A stretch of 30,455 nucleotides of DNA from an uncultured Burkholderiales bacterium (GCA_943908475.1 CALTTG010000040.1:1-30455), one strand, 5' to 3'. Positions 1-7,568 are shown, counted from the stretch's first letter. Made by a program: numbers and translations. The notes: a model not told the origin generated them from the sequence alone.

Positions 1-308
1 TGTCGACCGACTCCTTCATCTCGGCCGCTTCCTTCCAGGAAACGACCCGCGTGCTGACCGAAGCTGCCATCATGGGCAAGCGCGACGAGCTGCGCGGCTT
101 GAAGGAAAACGTGATCGTGGGTCGCTTGATTCCCGCCGGTACCGGTCTGGCTTACCACCAGGCTCGCAAGGCCAAGGAAGACATGGACGAGACCGAGCGC
201 AAGGCCATTGCCATGCAGGAAGCCCAAGAGCGCGCTGCGCTTGAACTGGCTGCCCTGGGTGACGACGGCGATGCCGCTCCCGCAGAAGGCGAATCGGCCG
301 CCGAGTGA
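1..308 (+). CDS. rpoC: RNA polymerase subunit beta' (C-terminal end, 5' truncated)
   Basis: This is the last ~101 codons of the largest RNA polymerase subunit, part of the transcription core enzyme. The reading frame is open from base 3 and stops with TGA at 306-308. The visible peptide has the conserved C-terminal block SFQETTRVLTEAA, then KRDELRGLKENVIVGRLIPAG and TGLAYH, characteristic of bacterial beta'. The tail is acidic and alanine-rich, ending in ESAAE, which is the usual variable end. The start of the gene lies outside the window. A strong intrinsic terminator follows about 60 bases later, as expected at the end of an rpoBC operon. Confidence 0.97.
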   Translation, partial: STDSFISAASFQETTRVLTEAAIMGKRDELRGLKENVIVGRLIPAGTGLAYHQARKAKEDMDETERKAIAMQEAQERAALELAALGDDGDAAPAEGESAAE

Positions 309-330
309 CCTGATCACTGGAACGCTGGAG

Positions 331-352
331 GCTGCCGGGGACGCTCGGCAGC
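331..352 (+). repeat. Stem-loop upstream of the rpoC terminator
   Basis: The arms GCTGCCG (331-337) and CGGCAGC (346-352) form a perfect 7-bp stem with an 8-nt loop. It sits between the rpoC stop and the intrinsic terminator and has no U-run of its own. It may protect the mRNA 3' end or help pausing; this is inference. Confidence 0.55.
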
Positions 353-364
353 GGCCTGACCTCG

Positions 365-400
365 AAGCGTCAGGGCTTGAAAAGGCCCTGACGCTTTTTT
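365..400 (+). terminator. Rho-independent terminator of the rpoC operon
   Basis: A perfect 10-bp GC-rich stem (GCGTCAGGGC at 367-376 with GCCCTGACGC at 385-394) can be extended by two A-T pairs. It has an 8-nt loop, TTGAAAAG, and six T residues at 395-400. This is a textbook intrinsic terminator. It ends 12 bases before the next start codon, so it lies in the 5' leader of the downstream gene if that gene is read from an upstream promoter. Confidence 0.92.
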
Positions 401-412
401 CATGGAGCGACG

Positions 413-1255
413 ATGAGTCTTGACCCTTCGATGGTGTTGCAGGCGGCGCAGCGGCCGCTGACCTCTGGCGGTGCTGTGGGCGCCTGGCGCCGCCAGGGCG
501 TGTGTGTGTTCGGCGGCGGCGGCTCGCTGGGCGCTGCGGTGTTGCACGAGCTGATGGCCCGGGGCGGTTTTGCCCGGGTGGAGCTGGTCACCCATCGGCC
601 CTTGTCCGCGCGCCCCCGAGGTCTGCATGACCTTTGTCTGACGGGTGAGGCCGACGCCCGCTGGTCGAGCCTGGAAACCCCGGCCGCCGTGGCCGTGATG
701 GTGTTCGATGTGGCCAAGGCGCGGGAGTCTGGGCTGTACATGCCGCAACCTGAGGACGTGCTGCCGCTGGCGCGCCGCCTCAAGTCCTTGGGGGTGCGCT
801 GTCTGGTGCTGGTGATGCCCCATGCCCCCGCCCGATTGCCGGCGGCGTTGCGCGATGGGCTTTGGAGCCTGGCCGAGGCCGATTGGGTGGCCCTGGGTTT
901 CGAGCACCTGCTCCTGGTGAGGCCCGCGTCAGGGGGCTTGACCTCGACCGGCACGGCCTGGACGCCGGGTTGGCGTGGCTGGGGTGAGCGCCTGGCCGAT
1001 TGGATGCTGTCCAACCTGCGCTACATGGTGCCCACGCGGCATCAGCCGGTGCGGGTGGAGAGCATCGCCACCTTGGTGCGCAGCCTGATTCAGGCCTTGG
1101 AAAAAGAAACACCCGCAGAGCCAAGCGAGGCTGCAGCGGGTGGATCGCGCACCTGGGTGGTGTCGGCAGACGCCGTGTGGGCCGCCGCGCAACCGGGGGC
1201 CCTGGCCGGCACGGTGGCGCGCCTGGTGGGCCGGTCTGGCGATCAGTCGCGCTGA
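413..1255 (+). CDS. Rossmann-like NAD(P)-binding/epimerase-like protein
   Basis: The product has 280 residues. The only clear motif is a glycine-rich nucleotide-binding turn near the N-terminus, VCVFGGGGSLGAAVLHELMA (about residues 31-50), followed by an alternating strand/helix pattern typical of a Rossmann fold. This suggests an SDR- or epimerase-like NAD(P)-binding protein. No YxxxK catalytic pair is obvious, so substrate and reaction are unknown and it may not be an active dehydrogenase. The ATG at 413 is supported by GGAG at 404-407, five bases upstream. That site begins only four bases after the U-tract of the rpoC terminator. The stop overlaps the stop region of the convergent PEP-CTERM gene by 13 bases. 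Family placement is tentative. Confidence 0.7.
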   Translation: MSLDPSMVLQAAQRPLTSGGAVGAWRRQGVCVFGGGGSLGAAVLHELMARGGFARVELVTHRPLSARPRGLHDLCLTGEADARWSSLETPAAVAVMVFDVAKARESGLYMPQPEDVLPLARRLKSLGVRCLVLVMPHAPARLPAALRDGLWSLAEADWVALGFEHLLLVRPASGGLTSTGTAWTPGWRGWGERLADWMLSNLRYMVPTRHQPVRVESIATLVRSLIQALEKETPAEPSEAAAGGSRTWVVSADAVWAAAQPGALAGTVARLVGRSGDQSR

Positions 1256-1917
1256 CGCCGTGAACGCAGGCCCTTGACCAGGCCCAGGCCCATCAGGCCC
1301 ACGAGGAACATGGCCGCGCTGGTGCTCTCTGGGACGGCCGACACGCCAGTGACGTTCAACCCGGCCAGTCGGAACGACGAGAGCGAGCCTTCGGCCGACA
1401 GCACGAAGAATTTGCCCTGGGGGATGTTGGTGCCACCCAGGCTGAAGGTGTTGAGGCTCAGGCCACCGTTGTTCCAGCTGTTGCTGAGCGCGTAGGTGGT
1501 GCCACCGGTGGTGATGGCGGCCTTGTCCAGCGGCAGGATCAGGCCGTTTTCCCAAAGAGAGAGGTCCAGTGTGTTGAGCTTCACCGTCTGGTTGAAACTC
1601 AGCAGCAGGGCATCGCCGGGAGCCCCCAGCAGGCCGCTGTTGAGCTCGCCTGGCTCCAGCAGGCTGGTGCTGACGCCGATGCCCTTGCCATTGATCGCCA
1701 CCTGGGCGCCACTGCTGGACGACACCGGGGTGATGGTCAGGCCGATGCCGTTGACCGTGACGGTGTGGCTGCCGGATTTGGTGTCCAGCAGGTTGAACAG
1801 CGTGGGGTTGTAGAAATCGAAGGTGGTGCCGCCGGTGCTGGGCGCGCTGAGGGTGGCTTGTGCCGCCACGGGGGCGACCAAGGCCAGGGACAGGGCGATT
1901 TGGCGGAGCAGAGACAT
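1243..1917 (-). CDS. PEP-CTERM sorting-domain protein
   Basis: This is a 224-residue exported protein. It has an N-terminal signal peptide (LLRQIALSLALVAPVAAQA, cleavage likely near residue 21). The body is Ser/Thr/Gly/Asn-rich and lacks cysteine. The C-terminal tripartite signal comprises VPES at 195-198, a hydrophobic helix (AAMFLVGLMGLGLV) and a basic tail KGLRSRRQRD. Such tails are recognised by exosortase/EpsH systems, which process surface or exopolysaccharide-associated proteins. The sorting motif is VPES, not the commoner VPEP. I chose the ATG at 1917 over the longer frame from 1950 because AAGGAAGG lies just upstream and the signal peptide then begins at residue 1. No exosortase gene is in the window. 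The function of the mature domain is unknown. Confidence 0.88.
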   Translation of the reverse strand: MSLLRQIALSLALVAPVAAQATLSAPSTGGTTFDFYNPTLFNLLDTKSGSHTVTVNGIGLTITPVSSSSGAQVAINGKGIGVSTSLLEPGELNSGLLGAPGDALLLSFNQTVKLNTLDLSLWENGLILPLDKAAITTGGTTYALSNSWNNGGLSLNTFSLGGTNIPQGKFFVLSAEGSLSSFRLAGLNVTGVSAVPESTSAAMFLVGLMGLGLVKGLRSRRQRD

Positions 1918-2038
1918 GGCGACAACCTTCCTTGACTGGGTGTAATTCAATTATCTTAGGTCGCGCCCATTTTGGGTAAAGCCTCAATTGGGACAAAGCG
2001 GTGATCGTTCACAGGCGAACCACCGCATTTCGGGGGGG
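1918..2038 (-). promoter_or_regulatory. Intergenic region upstream of the PEP-CTERM gene, with palindrome
   Basis: This 121-base gap has lower GC than its neighbours. It holds a near-palindrome GTGATCGTTCAC at 2001-2012, about 85 bases upstream of the PEP-CTERM start. On the minus strand there is a weak candidate promoter, TTTACC and TAAGAT 16 bases apart. The palindrome closely matches one upstream of the 52-residue gene (4759-4771). No terminator with a U-run is visible after the dioxygenase gene. Confidence 0.35.
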
Positions 2039-2839
2039 TCAACCCAGCCGAAAGCTGGACGCAGTGAGGCCCCCGAAAAAATCGGTCTGGTGGTAGGTGC
2101 AACTGGCCGGGTCGTCTTCGGCCGCGCCCACGGCCACCATGAGGGGCATGAGGTGCTCGGCCCGAGGGTGCGCCTGTCGGGCAGCAGGCGCGTCGGTCCA
2201 GCGAATCAGGGCCTCACGGCGGGCGGCGCCGCTCAGCGACATCGTGCGCTGCAGCCAGGCGTCGAACTGTTGCGAGGGGCCTTGGCCCTCGGGGCCGAAC
2301 AGGCGCAGGTTGTGAAAGCTCAAGCCACTGCCCACGATCATGACCCCCTCGTCGCGAAGGGGCGCCAGGGCCCGACCCAGGGCGAGGTGGACGTCGGCCT
2401 GTTCACCGAGTTGCAGCGACAGTTGCACGAGAGGCACCTGAGCCTGCGGGTACATCACGGCCATGGGCACGAAGGCCCCGTGGTCAAACCCCTGGGCGGC
2501 GTTCAAGGCGCAGCGCAAGTGGGCCGCCTCCAGCAGCTCGACCACGCGCTGGGCCAGTTCGGGCGATCCGGGCGCGGGGTAGCGGATGTCGTAGGTGTGG
2601 GCGGGAAAGCCACCGTAGTCGTAGACCATGCCAGGCTGTGGGCTGGACATGACTTCGAAGCCCGGCGTTTCCCAGTGGCCCGAGACCATCAGCACCGCTT
2701 TGGGGGCCTCAGGCAGCTGCCCCGGCAGGGCCTCCAGCGACGCTTGCAACGCCGTGAAGTGCTGTCGAAACGCCCCCTCCATCCAGGGCCAAGGTCCGCC
2801 GCCGTGAGAGAGGAACCAGGTGGGTTGTCGCGGGTGCAT
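2039..2839 (-). CDS. ygiD: 4,5-DOPA-type extradiol dioxygenase (YgiD/LigB family)
   Basis: This 266-residue protein of the DODA/LigB class III extradiol ring-cleavage family is full length for YgiD-like enzymes. Visible metal-ligand regions are FLSHGGGPW near residue 12, VSGHWE near residue 55, FDHGAFVPM in the middle and LSFHNLR in the C-terminal half. Family members use a divalent metal to cleave catechols such as L-DOPA between C4 and C5; the natural bacterial substrate is usually unknown. It starts with ATG three bases after the stop of gshA with no strong Shine-Dalgarno, suggesting translational coupling in a gshA-ygiD operon. The functional link to glutathione synthesis is unproven. Confidence 0.88.
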   Translation of the reverse strand: MHPRQPTWFLSHGGGPWPWMEGAFRQHFTALQASLEALPGQLPEAPKAVLMVSGHWETPGFEVMSSPQPGMVYDYGGFPAHTYDIRYPAPGSPELAQRVVELLEAAHLRCALNAAQGFDHGAFVPMAVMYPQAQVPLVQLSLQLGEQADVHLALGRALAPLRDEGVMIVGSGLSFHNLRLFGPEGQGPSQQFDAWLQRTMSLSGAARREALIRWTDAPAARQAHPRAEHLMPLMVAVGAAEDDPASCTYHQTDFFGGLTASSFRLG

Positions 2840-2842
2840 GGT

Positions 2843-4372
2843 TCAGTCGCACGTGGCCTTGCCGGGCAAGCCCAGGCGGCGCACGTCCAAGTAGGCTTGT
2901 CGGTACTGCTCGAACGGCAGGCTGTCGCTGGCTTCGATGCGTGCCTGCTCAGCGAGTGATTCACGGGCCTGGATGGCCAGTTGGTCGAGGGTGGCTTGTC
3001 GGGCTGGCGAGAGGCCTTGGGCCAGGGTCGCCTCGCGGGTGCGGCGAGACTGGTCGAGGGCGAAGGCCCGGTGGCTGTGGCCGTGCTCGGCCATGGCTTG
3101 CAGCACGCGAGCCGAAGGCAGGGTGTCGGGCTGGTTCAGCCCATCCCAGGCCCGTTGCCAAGCTTGCACATGGGGTCCGATCCCATCGTGGTGCCCTTGG
3201 GCCTCGTCGAGGGACTCGGCCATGGGGCGGCAGCCCTGCAGGACCTCCAGCGCCCAGTCGATGAGGTTCACGCGCTGGCCCTGGCGTTCGAGCATGAGGC
3301 CGGGTTCGCGCCCCCGGGAGGCGGTCAGGTGCTGGTTGCGCGAGAGCTCGGCGATCTCTGTCGGGGTGTCCGGTGGGCTGTCGCTGTGCAGGCAGTGCAG
3401 CAAGAAGGTGTCGAGGAAGCGCGCGGTGTGGGCATCGATGCCCTGGGGCAGGAAGGGGTTGAGGTCCATGCAACGCACTTCCACGTATTCGACACCCCGC
3501 TCTCGCAGGGCGTGCAGGGGGCGCTCGCCGGGAAAGATCACCCGCTTGGGACGGATGGTGCCGTAGAACTCGTTTTCGATCTGCAGCAGGCTGGTGTTGA
3601 GCTGCTGGTAGACGCCTGCCTCATCGCGGATGCCAATGGCCGCGTACGGTGGGTAGGGCTGGGTGAGGGCGCCTTGCAGAGAGTGCCCGTAGCTGTCGAG
3701 GCAGTTGTAGCTGACGCTCAGCGACGTTTGGGCATCGCTTTGGTAGCCCAGCCGGCCCATGCGCAGCGAGGTGGCATGCGGCAGGTGGAAGCTGTCGTTG
3801 CCCAAAGGTTGCAGGCCGTGATCCAGGCCACGCACGAAATCGGCATGCACGGCGGGCGAGGCCCCAAACAGCATCAGCAACACGAAGCTGTGGCGGCGGA
3901 AGTTGCGGATCAGGCCGAAGTAGTCGGCGTTGCTGCAGTCGGGCACGGACCAGTTGTAATGGATGCCCGAGATGGTCTGCATGCGAGGGCCATATCGATT
4001 GGCCAGGCCGCGGCGGTAGATGGTCTTGGCTTGGCCGACGTTGGCGCTGCCGTACTGACCCAAGGGGATGTCGCCATCGGCCGGGAGGTGGCCGGGCATG
4101 GAGCTGACCCACATCAGTTCATCGCCGATCTGTCGGTAGACGAATTGGTGGATGGCTTGCAGCTCGTCGAGGGCGGCGTCCACGCTGGCGTGCACGCCCG
4201 TGACCAGCTCCAGCTGGGACTCGCTGAAGTCGGTGGTGATGTGGGGGTGGGTCAAGGCCGACCCCAGGGCGGGCGCGTGTGGGGTGAGGGCGAACTGGCC
4301 GTGCGCGTCCACGCGCAGGCTTTCTTTTTCAATGCCGCGCCGGATGCCGCGCAGGCGTTCCAAATGGTTCAA
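2843..4372 (-). CDS. gshA: Glutamate-cysteine ligase
   Basis: This enzyme catalyses the ATP-dependent, first and rate-limiting step of glutathione synthesis, joining the gamma-carboxyl of glutamate to cysteine in the cytosol. The 509-residue product is close to E. coli GshA in length. The N-terminal GIRRGIEKESLRV block, TDFSESQLELVTG, SGIHYNWS and VEVRCMDLNPF are hallmarks of the proteobacterial type I family. A longer frame reaches 4486, but family alignment begins at NHLERLRGI. I chose the TTG at 4372, preceded by AGAGGAG at suitable spacing; the extra upstream residues are basic and do not resemble the family. TTG starts are inefficient, which may limit expression. It is followed three bases later by the ygiD-like gene. 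Confidence 0.93.
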   Translation of the reverse strand: MNHLERLRGIRRGIEKESLRVDAHGQFALTPHAPALGSALTHPHITTDFSESQLELVTGVHASVDAALDELQAIHQFVYRQIGDELMWVSSMPGHLPADGDIPLGQYGSANVGQAKTIYRRGLANRYGPRMQTISGIHYNWSVPDCSNADYFGLIRNFRRHSFVLLMLFGASPAVHADFVRGLDHGLQPLGNDSFHLPHATSLRMGRLGYQSDAQTSLSVSYNCLDSYGHSLQGALTQPYPPYAAIGIRDEAGVYQQLNTSLLQIENEFYGTIRPKRVIFPGERPLHALRERGVEYVEVRCMDLNPFLPQGIDAHTARFLDTFLLHCLHSDSPPDTPTEIAELSRNQHLTASRGREPGLMLERQGQRVNLIDWALEVLQGCRPMAESLDEAQGHHDGIGPHVQAWQRAWDGLNQPDTLPSARVLQAMAEHGHSHRAFALDQSRRTREATLAQGLSPARQATLDQLAIQARESLAEQARIEASDSLPFEQYRQAYLDVRRLGLPGKATCD

Positions 4373-4495
4373 ACCCCGTCTCCTCTTGACCGTCAGTGCC
4401 GCCGAAGGTATCAGAACCTGACGACGTTTGCAGTGACGCGAGGCGAACGGGGTTTGAGGTGGGTCATCGATGAGGGCGTTTGACACCCGCCGAGA
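4373..4495. other. Intergenic region between the 52-residue gene and gshA
   Basis: This 123-base gap between two minus-strand genes is where the gshA promoter would lie if gshA is transcribed separately. I see the gshA Shine-Dalgarno but no convincing -35/-10 pair and no terminator with a U-run. Confidence 0.3.
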
Positions 4496-4654
4496 TCAGG
4501 CGTAGCGACCGCCCTCGCCGTCGTCGAGCATGACCACTTCCTCTTGCGCGTCCAGGTCCACCCCGATCGTCTGCCAGCCCAGTTTTTCCCAGCCGCCGGC
4601 GTGGGCGAAGTGTTGCGACAGTTGCACGGGCTGGACGTTCAGGTTGGGGTTCAT
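4496..4654 (-). CDS. Small acidic hypothetical protein (52 residues)
   Basis: I do not recognise this family. The 52-residue frame starts MNPNLNVQPVQL and ends in an acidic stretch, DAQEEVVMLDDGEGGRYA, with a central GWEKLGWQ segment rich in Trp and Gly. No signal peptide, membrane segment or cysteine is present. The ATG at 4654 has AAGG eight bases upstream. The in-frame ATG at 4660 would sit too close to that site, and a much longer frame (to 4771) has an unlikely N-terminus. It is read in the same direction as gshA. A palindrome lies about 105 bases upstream. Whether it is expressed cannot be told from sequence alone. Confidence 0.5.
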   Translation of the reverse strand: MNPNLNVQPVQLSQHFAHAGGWEKLGWQTIGVDLDAQEEVVMLDDGEGGRYA

Positions 4655-4758
4655 GGTCATCACCTTGTGTGTGGGTTGCGATGACTCCATGGTGCCGAGA
4701 CCAGCCCGTGAGCCAGGGTGGGCAGACCCTGAGTGCCCGGCCATTGCTGCGGTGCTTC

Positions 4759-4771
4759 GTGAACGATTCAC
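4759..4771. promoter_or_regulatory. Palindrome GTGAACGATTCAC
   Basis: The perfect arms GTGAA and TTCAC flank a 3-base centre. It lies about 105 bases upstream of the 52-residue gene. Its reverse complement differs by one inserted A from the element at 2001-2012 upstream of the PEP-CTERM gene. It is a candidate operator for an unidentified repressor. Confidence 0.3.
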
Positions 4772-4781
4772 ACCCGGCGAT

Positions 4782-4797
4782 CCCCGCGTTTGCGGGG
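4782..4797 (-). terminator. GC-rich hairpin after the FAD oxidoreductase gene
   Basis: CCCCGC (4782-4787) and GCGGGG (4792-4797) form a 6-bp GC stem with a 4-nt loop, about 20 bases beyond the oxidoreductase stop on the minus strand. It has no U-run, so it is at best an imperfect terminator or a 3'-end stabiliser for the four-gene operon. Confidence 0.35.
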
Positions 4798-4816
4798 CGG
4801 GGCATGAGGGTTGTCC

Positions 4817-6094
4817 TCACCAGCCCAGGCGGTCGCGCAAGTCGTAGTACCAAGCGCCCAGTGCGGTGAACGGCACGCGCAGCAGGCGTCCGCCCGGGAA
4901 GGGCAGGTGGGGCAGCTGGGCAAAGGCGTCGAAGCGCTCGGCCTGGCCCTGGATGACTTCACCGAGCACTCGCCCGATGAGGTGCGTGAAGGTCACGCCG
5001 TGCCCCGAACAGCCTTGCGAGTAGTAGATGTTGGGCGCCAGGCGGCCCACCTGGGGCAGCCGAGACAAGGTCAGCAGGAAATTGCCTGTCCAGGCGTGGT
5101 CGAGCCGAACCCCCTTGAGCTGCGGGAAGGTGCGCTCCAGCTTGGGGCGGATGATGGCTTCGATGTGCGCGGGCGTGCGCGCGCCGTAGACCACGTCGCC
5201 ACCATAGAGCAGGCGTTTGTCTGCGCTCAGGCGGAAGTAGTCGAGCAAGAAATTGCAGTCTTCCACGCAATGGTCGCCGGGCAGGAGCTCGCGCCAGCGC
5301 TCGCCCAGGGGTTCGGTGGCCACGACCTGGGTGCCGCAGGGCATGGATTTGCTCGCCAGTTGGGGCTCGAGGTCGCCCAGGTAGGCGTTGCCCGCGACCA
5401 CCACGAACCGGGCTTGCACCTGACCCTGGGCCGTGTGCACGGTGGCCGGCTCACCCCGGTCGATGCGGATGACGGTGCTTTGCTCGAAGATGCGACCGCC
5501 CCGTGATTCAAAAGCCATCGCCTCGCCCTGGGCCAGTCGCAACGGGTGCATGTGGCCGCCGCTGTCGTCGACCAGCGCCGCCAGGTAGCGGGTGCTGCCG
5601 ATGATCTCTCGGGTCTGGCGGGCATCGAGCAGGCGCAGCTGGCGGTGGCCATGACGCTCCCACAGGGCTTGATGGGATTGCAGGCCCCGGACCTGGCGCT
5701 CGGTCAAGGCGGCAAAGACGCCGCCGTCCTTGAGGTGGCAGTCGATCTGGTAGGCGCTCACCCGCTCTCGGATGATGCGGGCGCCCTCAAACGCCATGGC
5801 CCCCAGCGCCCGGGCCGTGGCGGCGCCATGGCGGGCTTCGATGACGTCCAGGTCGCGCGAATAGCTGTGCACCAGCTGCCCCCCGTTGCGCCCGGAGGCG
5901 CCCCAGCCGACGCGAGCGGCCTCGAGCACGATGACTTGAAAGCCTTGTTCGGCCAGGTGCAAGGCCGTGGACAGGCCGGTGTAGCCCGCACCGATGACGC
6001 AGACGTCGGCCTGGTGAGCGCCCTTCAGCGCGGGGCGGTCCGGTTGGGGCAGCGCCGAGGCGGCGTAAAACGAGTGGGTGTGTTCGGTGCTCAA
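4817..6094 (-). CDS. FAD-dependent amine oxidoreductase (PuuB/DAO family)
   Basis: This is a 425-residue flavoprotein of the D-amino-acid oxidase/glycine oxidase-like superfamily, most like gamma-glutamylputrescine oxidoreductases. The FAD-binding motif is VCVIGAGYTGLSTALHLAEQ at 31-50, ending in the acidic VLEA. It is followed by the typical GWGASGRNGGQ (about 63-73). The C-terminal half has YYSQGCSGHGVTFTH, which closes the flavin site. Family members oxidise an amine or amino acid to an imine with release of H2O2; the exact substrate here is unknown and the rest of the putrescine (puu) pathway is absent. The start is TTG, sharing a TTGA overlap with the preceding stop, with no strong ribosome-binding site. 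It is the last gene of a four-gene overlapping operon. Confidence 0.87.
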   Translation of the reverse strand: MSTEHTHSFYAASALPQPDRPALKGAHQADVCVIGAGYTGLSTALHLAEQGFQVIVLEAARVGWGASGRNGGQLVHSYSRDLDVIEARHGAATARALGAMAFEGARIIRERVSAYQIDCHLKDGGVFAALTERQVRGLQSHQALWERHGHRQLRLLDARQTREIIGSTRYLAALVDDSGGHMHPLRLAQGEAMAFESRGGRIFEQSTVIRIDRGEPATVHTAQGQVQARFVVVAGNAYLGDLEPQLASKSMPCGTQVVATEPLGERWRELLPGDHCVEDCNFLLDYFRLSADKRLLYGGDVVYGARTPAHIEAIIRPKLERTFPQLKGVRLDHAWTGNFLLTLSRLPQVGRLAPNIYYSQGCSGHGVTFTHLIGRVLGEVIQGQAERFDAFAQLPHLPFPGGRLLRVPFTALGAWYYDLRDRLGW

Positions 6095-6828
6095 GGTGGT
6101 GCGGGCAGGTAGAACTCGTGGGCCACCAGGGTGCGGTCTTGGCGGGGGCGGCCTCGGAGGTCGGGGTGGGAAACCGAGACGATGCGACCTGCAACGATGA
6201 TGCCAGGGTTGGTCAACACGGGCCCGGTGGCGGCAATCTGGCGTTCGCTGGCGCCCGACGTGGTGAGGTCCAGGGCCGGGTGGCTGGGGGCCTCACGGCC
6301 GTTGAGCACCTGGACCTTCAAGGACGGACAGGGCACGGTGATGCACACCACGCCCGTGCGCTGAACCCCGTAGAAGGTGCCTTGGGGCGCCACCCGCATC
6401 TCACCTTGCCAGGCTTGGCCGACGGTGAGCACTGCAGCCCTGCTCGCTTCCTCACCTTCTCGGGTTTCAAGGCTCAGCCGCCCCTGAACCAGCGCTTCGC
6501 CCCGGCCCCAGCGGGATTCAAATTCTTGGCGTTGAGGCGCAGACCACCCCAGGACGTCGGTGTCGAGCCGGGCCACGTGGCAACGCTTGGCGAGCTTGCC
6601 GTCGGCACAGCGCGTGAGCGCCTGGTTGACGGCTTGCACGAAGTGACCACCGCAGTGGGGGGGCGCGCAGCGGCGCAGGTCCGTGGCGACCACCCGGTAG
6701 GTGATGGGGTCGGTGACGGGCGCGCCGATCACGACGTTCAAGGCCGGGGGTTGTGCACCTGCCGTGGCCATCGCGCCGACGAACCCTGCGGTGGCCAGGC
6801 CCCGCGTCCAGTGGAGGGATTTGCTCAT
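6091..6828 (-). CDS. Secreted six-cysteine protein, DUF6748-like
   Basis: This 245-residue protein starts with a basic N-terminus and a hydrophobic segment, ending AMATAGAQ, that fits a signal peptide cleaved near residue 25. The mature part has three cysteine pairs: RRCAPPHCGGHFV, TRCADGKLAKRCHVA and VVCITVPCPSL. This suggests a disulfide-stabilised periplasmic or extracellular domain. The C..P.CGG.FV..VN...C.DG......C.V spacing resembles the DUF6748 family as I remember it. No enzymatic function is known to me. It overlaps both neighbours by 4 bases: ATG at 6828 with the nucleosidase stop, and TGA at 6091 with the oxidoreductase TTG. It is unusual for an exported protein to be translationally coupled between two cytosolic enzymes. 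Confidence 0.75.
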   Translation of the reverse strand: MSKSLHWTRGLATAGFVGAMATAGAQPPALNVVIGAPVTDPITYRVVATDLRRCAPPHCGGHFVQAVNQALTRCADGKLAKRCHVARLDTDVLGWSAPQRQEFESRWGRGEALVQGRLSLETREGEEASRAAVLTVGQAWQGEMRVAPQGTFYGVQRTGVVCITVPCPSLKVQVLNGREAPSHPALDLTTSGASERQIAATGPVLTNPGIIVAGRIVSVSHPDLRGRPRQDRTLVAHEFYLPAPP

Positions 6829-7568
6829 GGGGGTGACAAGTGCTGGAGGGTGTGGTCCACCATGGCCAGGGCATGGGGGCTGGCCACGTCGGTGACAAAG
6901 CGGAGGAAGTCGACGTGGGCGTCGTCATCGGCCCGATCGGAGATGCTGCGAACGACCCCGAACGGCACGTCAAAGTCCAGGCAAACCTGGGCGATGGCGG
7001 CGCCCTCCATTTCCACGGCCAGGGCGTCGGGCAGGGCCTCTCGCAAGCCTTGCACGGCCTGGCGGGAGGCGATGAAACGGTCGCCGCTGACAATCAAGCC
7101 TTCGTGGACCTGCTCGCCCGCGGTCAGTGACAGACTTTGGCGAGCGGCCGCCACCAGCGCGTGACGCAGCACTGGGCAACTGGGGATGCGGCTGATGCCA
7201 CGGCCCGGCAGTTCAAAGCGCGGGAAGAGTGGTGACGCGTCGAGGTCGTGCTGAAGCAGTTCGCTGGCCACGACCACATCGCCCACCTTCACATGCGGTG
7301 CCAGACCGCCGGCCACACCGGTGAACATCAGACGGCGCACCCCGAAGTGTTGAATCAAGGTGGTGGCGGTGATGCTGGCGGCCACTTTCCCGATGCCCGA
7401 CAGCACGGCCACGACCTCATGGCCCCGCCAGTGGCCACACCAGAAGTCGCGTCCTGCCATGGTGGTGACGGCTTCGTCGGGCATGGCCTGCAAGAAGGCG
7501 TCGAGCTCTTGCGGCATGGCCGCCATGATGCCCAGGCGGGCTGGTTGGGGGGTGTGGGGGGCGTTCAT
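6825..7568 (-). CDS. mtnN: 5'-methylthioadenosine/S-adenosylhomocysteine nucleosidase
   Basis: The product cleaves the N-glycosidic bond of MTA and SAH, releasing adenine and methylthioribose or S-ribosylhomocysteine. This recycles by-products of polyamine synthesis and methylation. Its 247 residues fit the PNP/UDP phosphorylase family. The catalytic regions are intact: GIMAAMPQELD with Glu21 equivalent to E. coli Glu12, the substrate loop VEMEGAA, and ISDRAD carrying the general-acid Asp. VFTG-like MFTGVAGGL is also typical. The frame is open far upstream, but the ATG at 7568 overlaps the MFS stop as ATGA and the upstream part reads only as antisense of the MFS gene. The next gene also begins by a 4-base overlap. 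Confidence 0.93.
   Translation of the reverse strand: MNAPHTPQPARLGIMAAMPQELDAFLQAMPDEAVTTMAGRDFWCGHWRGHEVVAVLSGIGKVAASITATTLIQHFGVRRLMFTGVAGGLAPHVKVGDVVVASELLQHDLDASPLFPRFELPGRGISRIPSCPVLRHALVAAARQSLSLTAGEQVHEGLIVSGDRFIASRQAVQGLREALPDALAVEMEGAAIAQVCLDFDVPFGVVRSISDRADDDAHVDFLRFVTDVASPHALAMVDHTLQHLSPP

Noticed and set aside
1950..1980. Strong sigma70 promoter upstream of the PEP-CTERM gene
   Set aside because: TTTACC and TAAGAT are 16 bases apart but match the consensus poorly; kept only as a weak candidate.
2981..4483. Long plus-strand frame of about 500 codons opposite gshA
   Set aside because: High-GC antisense shadow; gshA on the minus strand has full family motifs, whereas this frame has none.
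4782..4797. CRISPR-like repeat (CCCCGC...GCGGGG)
   Set aside because: Resembles the palindromic part of some type I-E repeats, but there is a single copy, no spacers and no cas genes.
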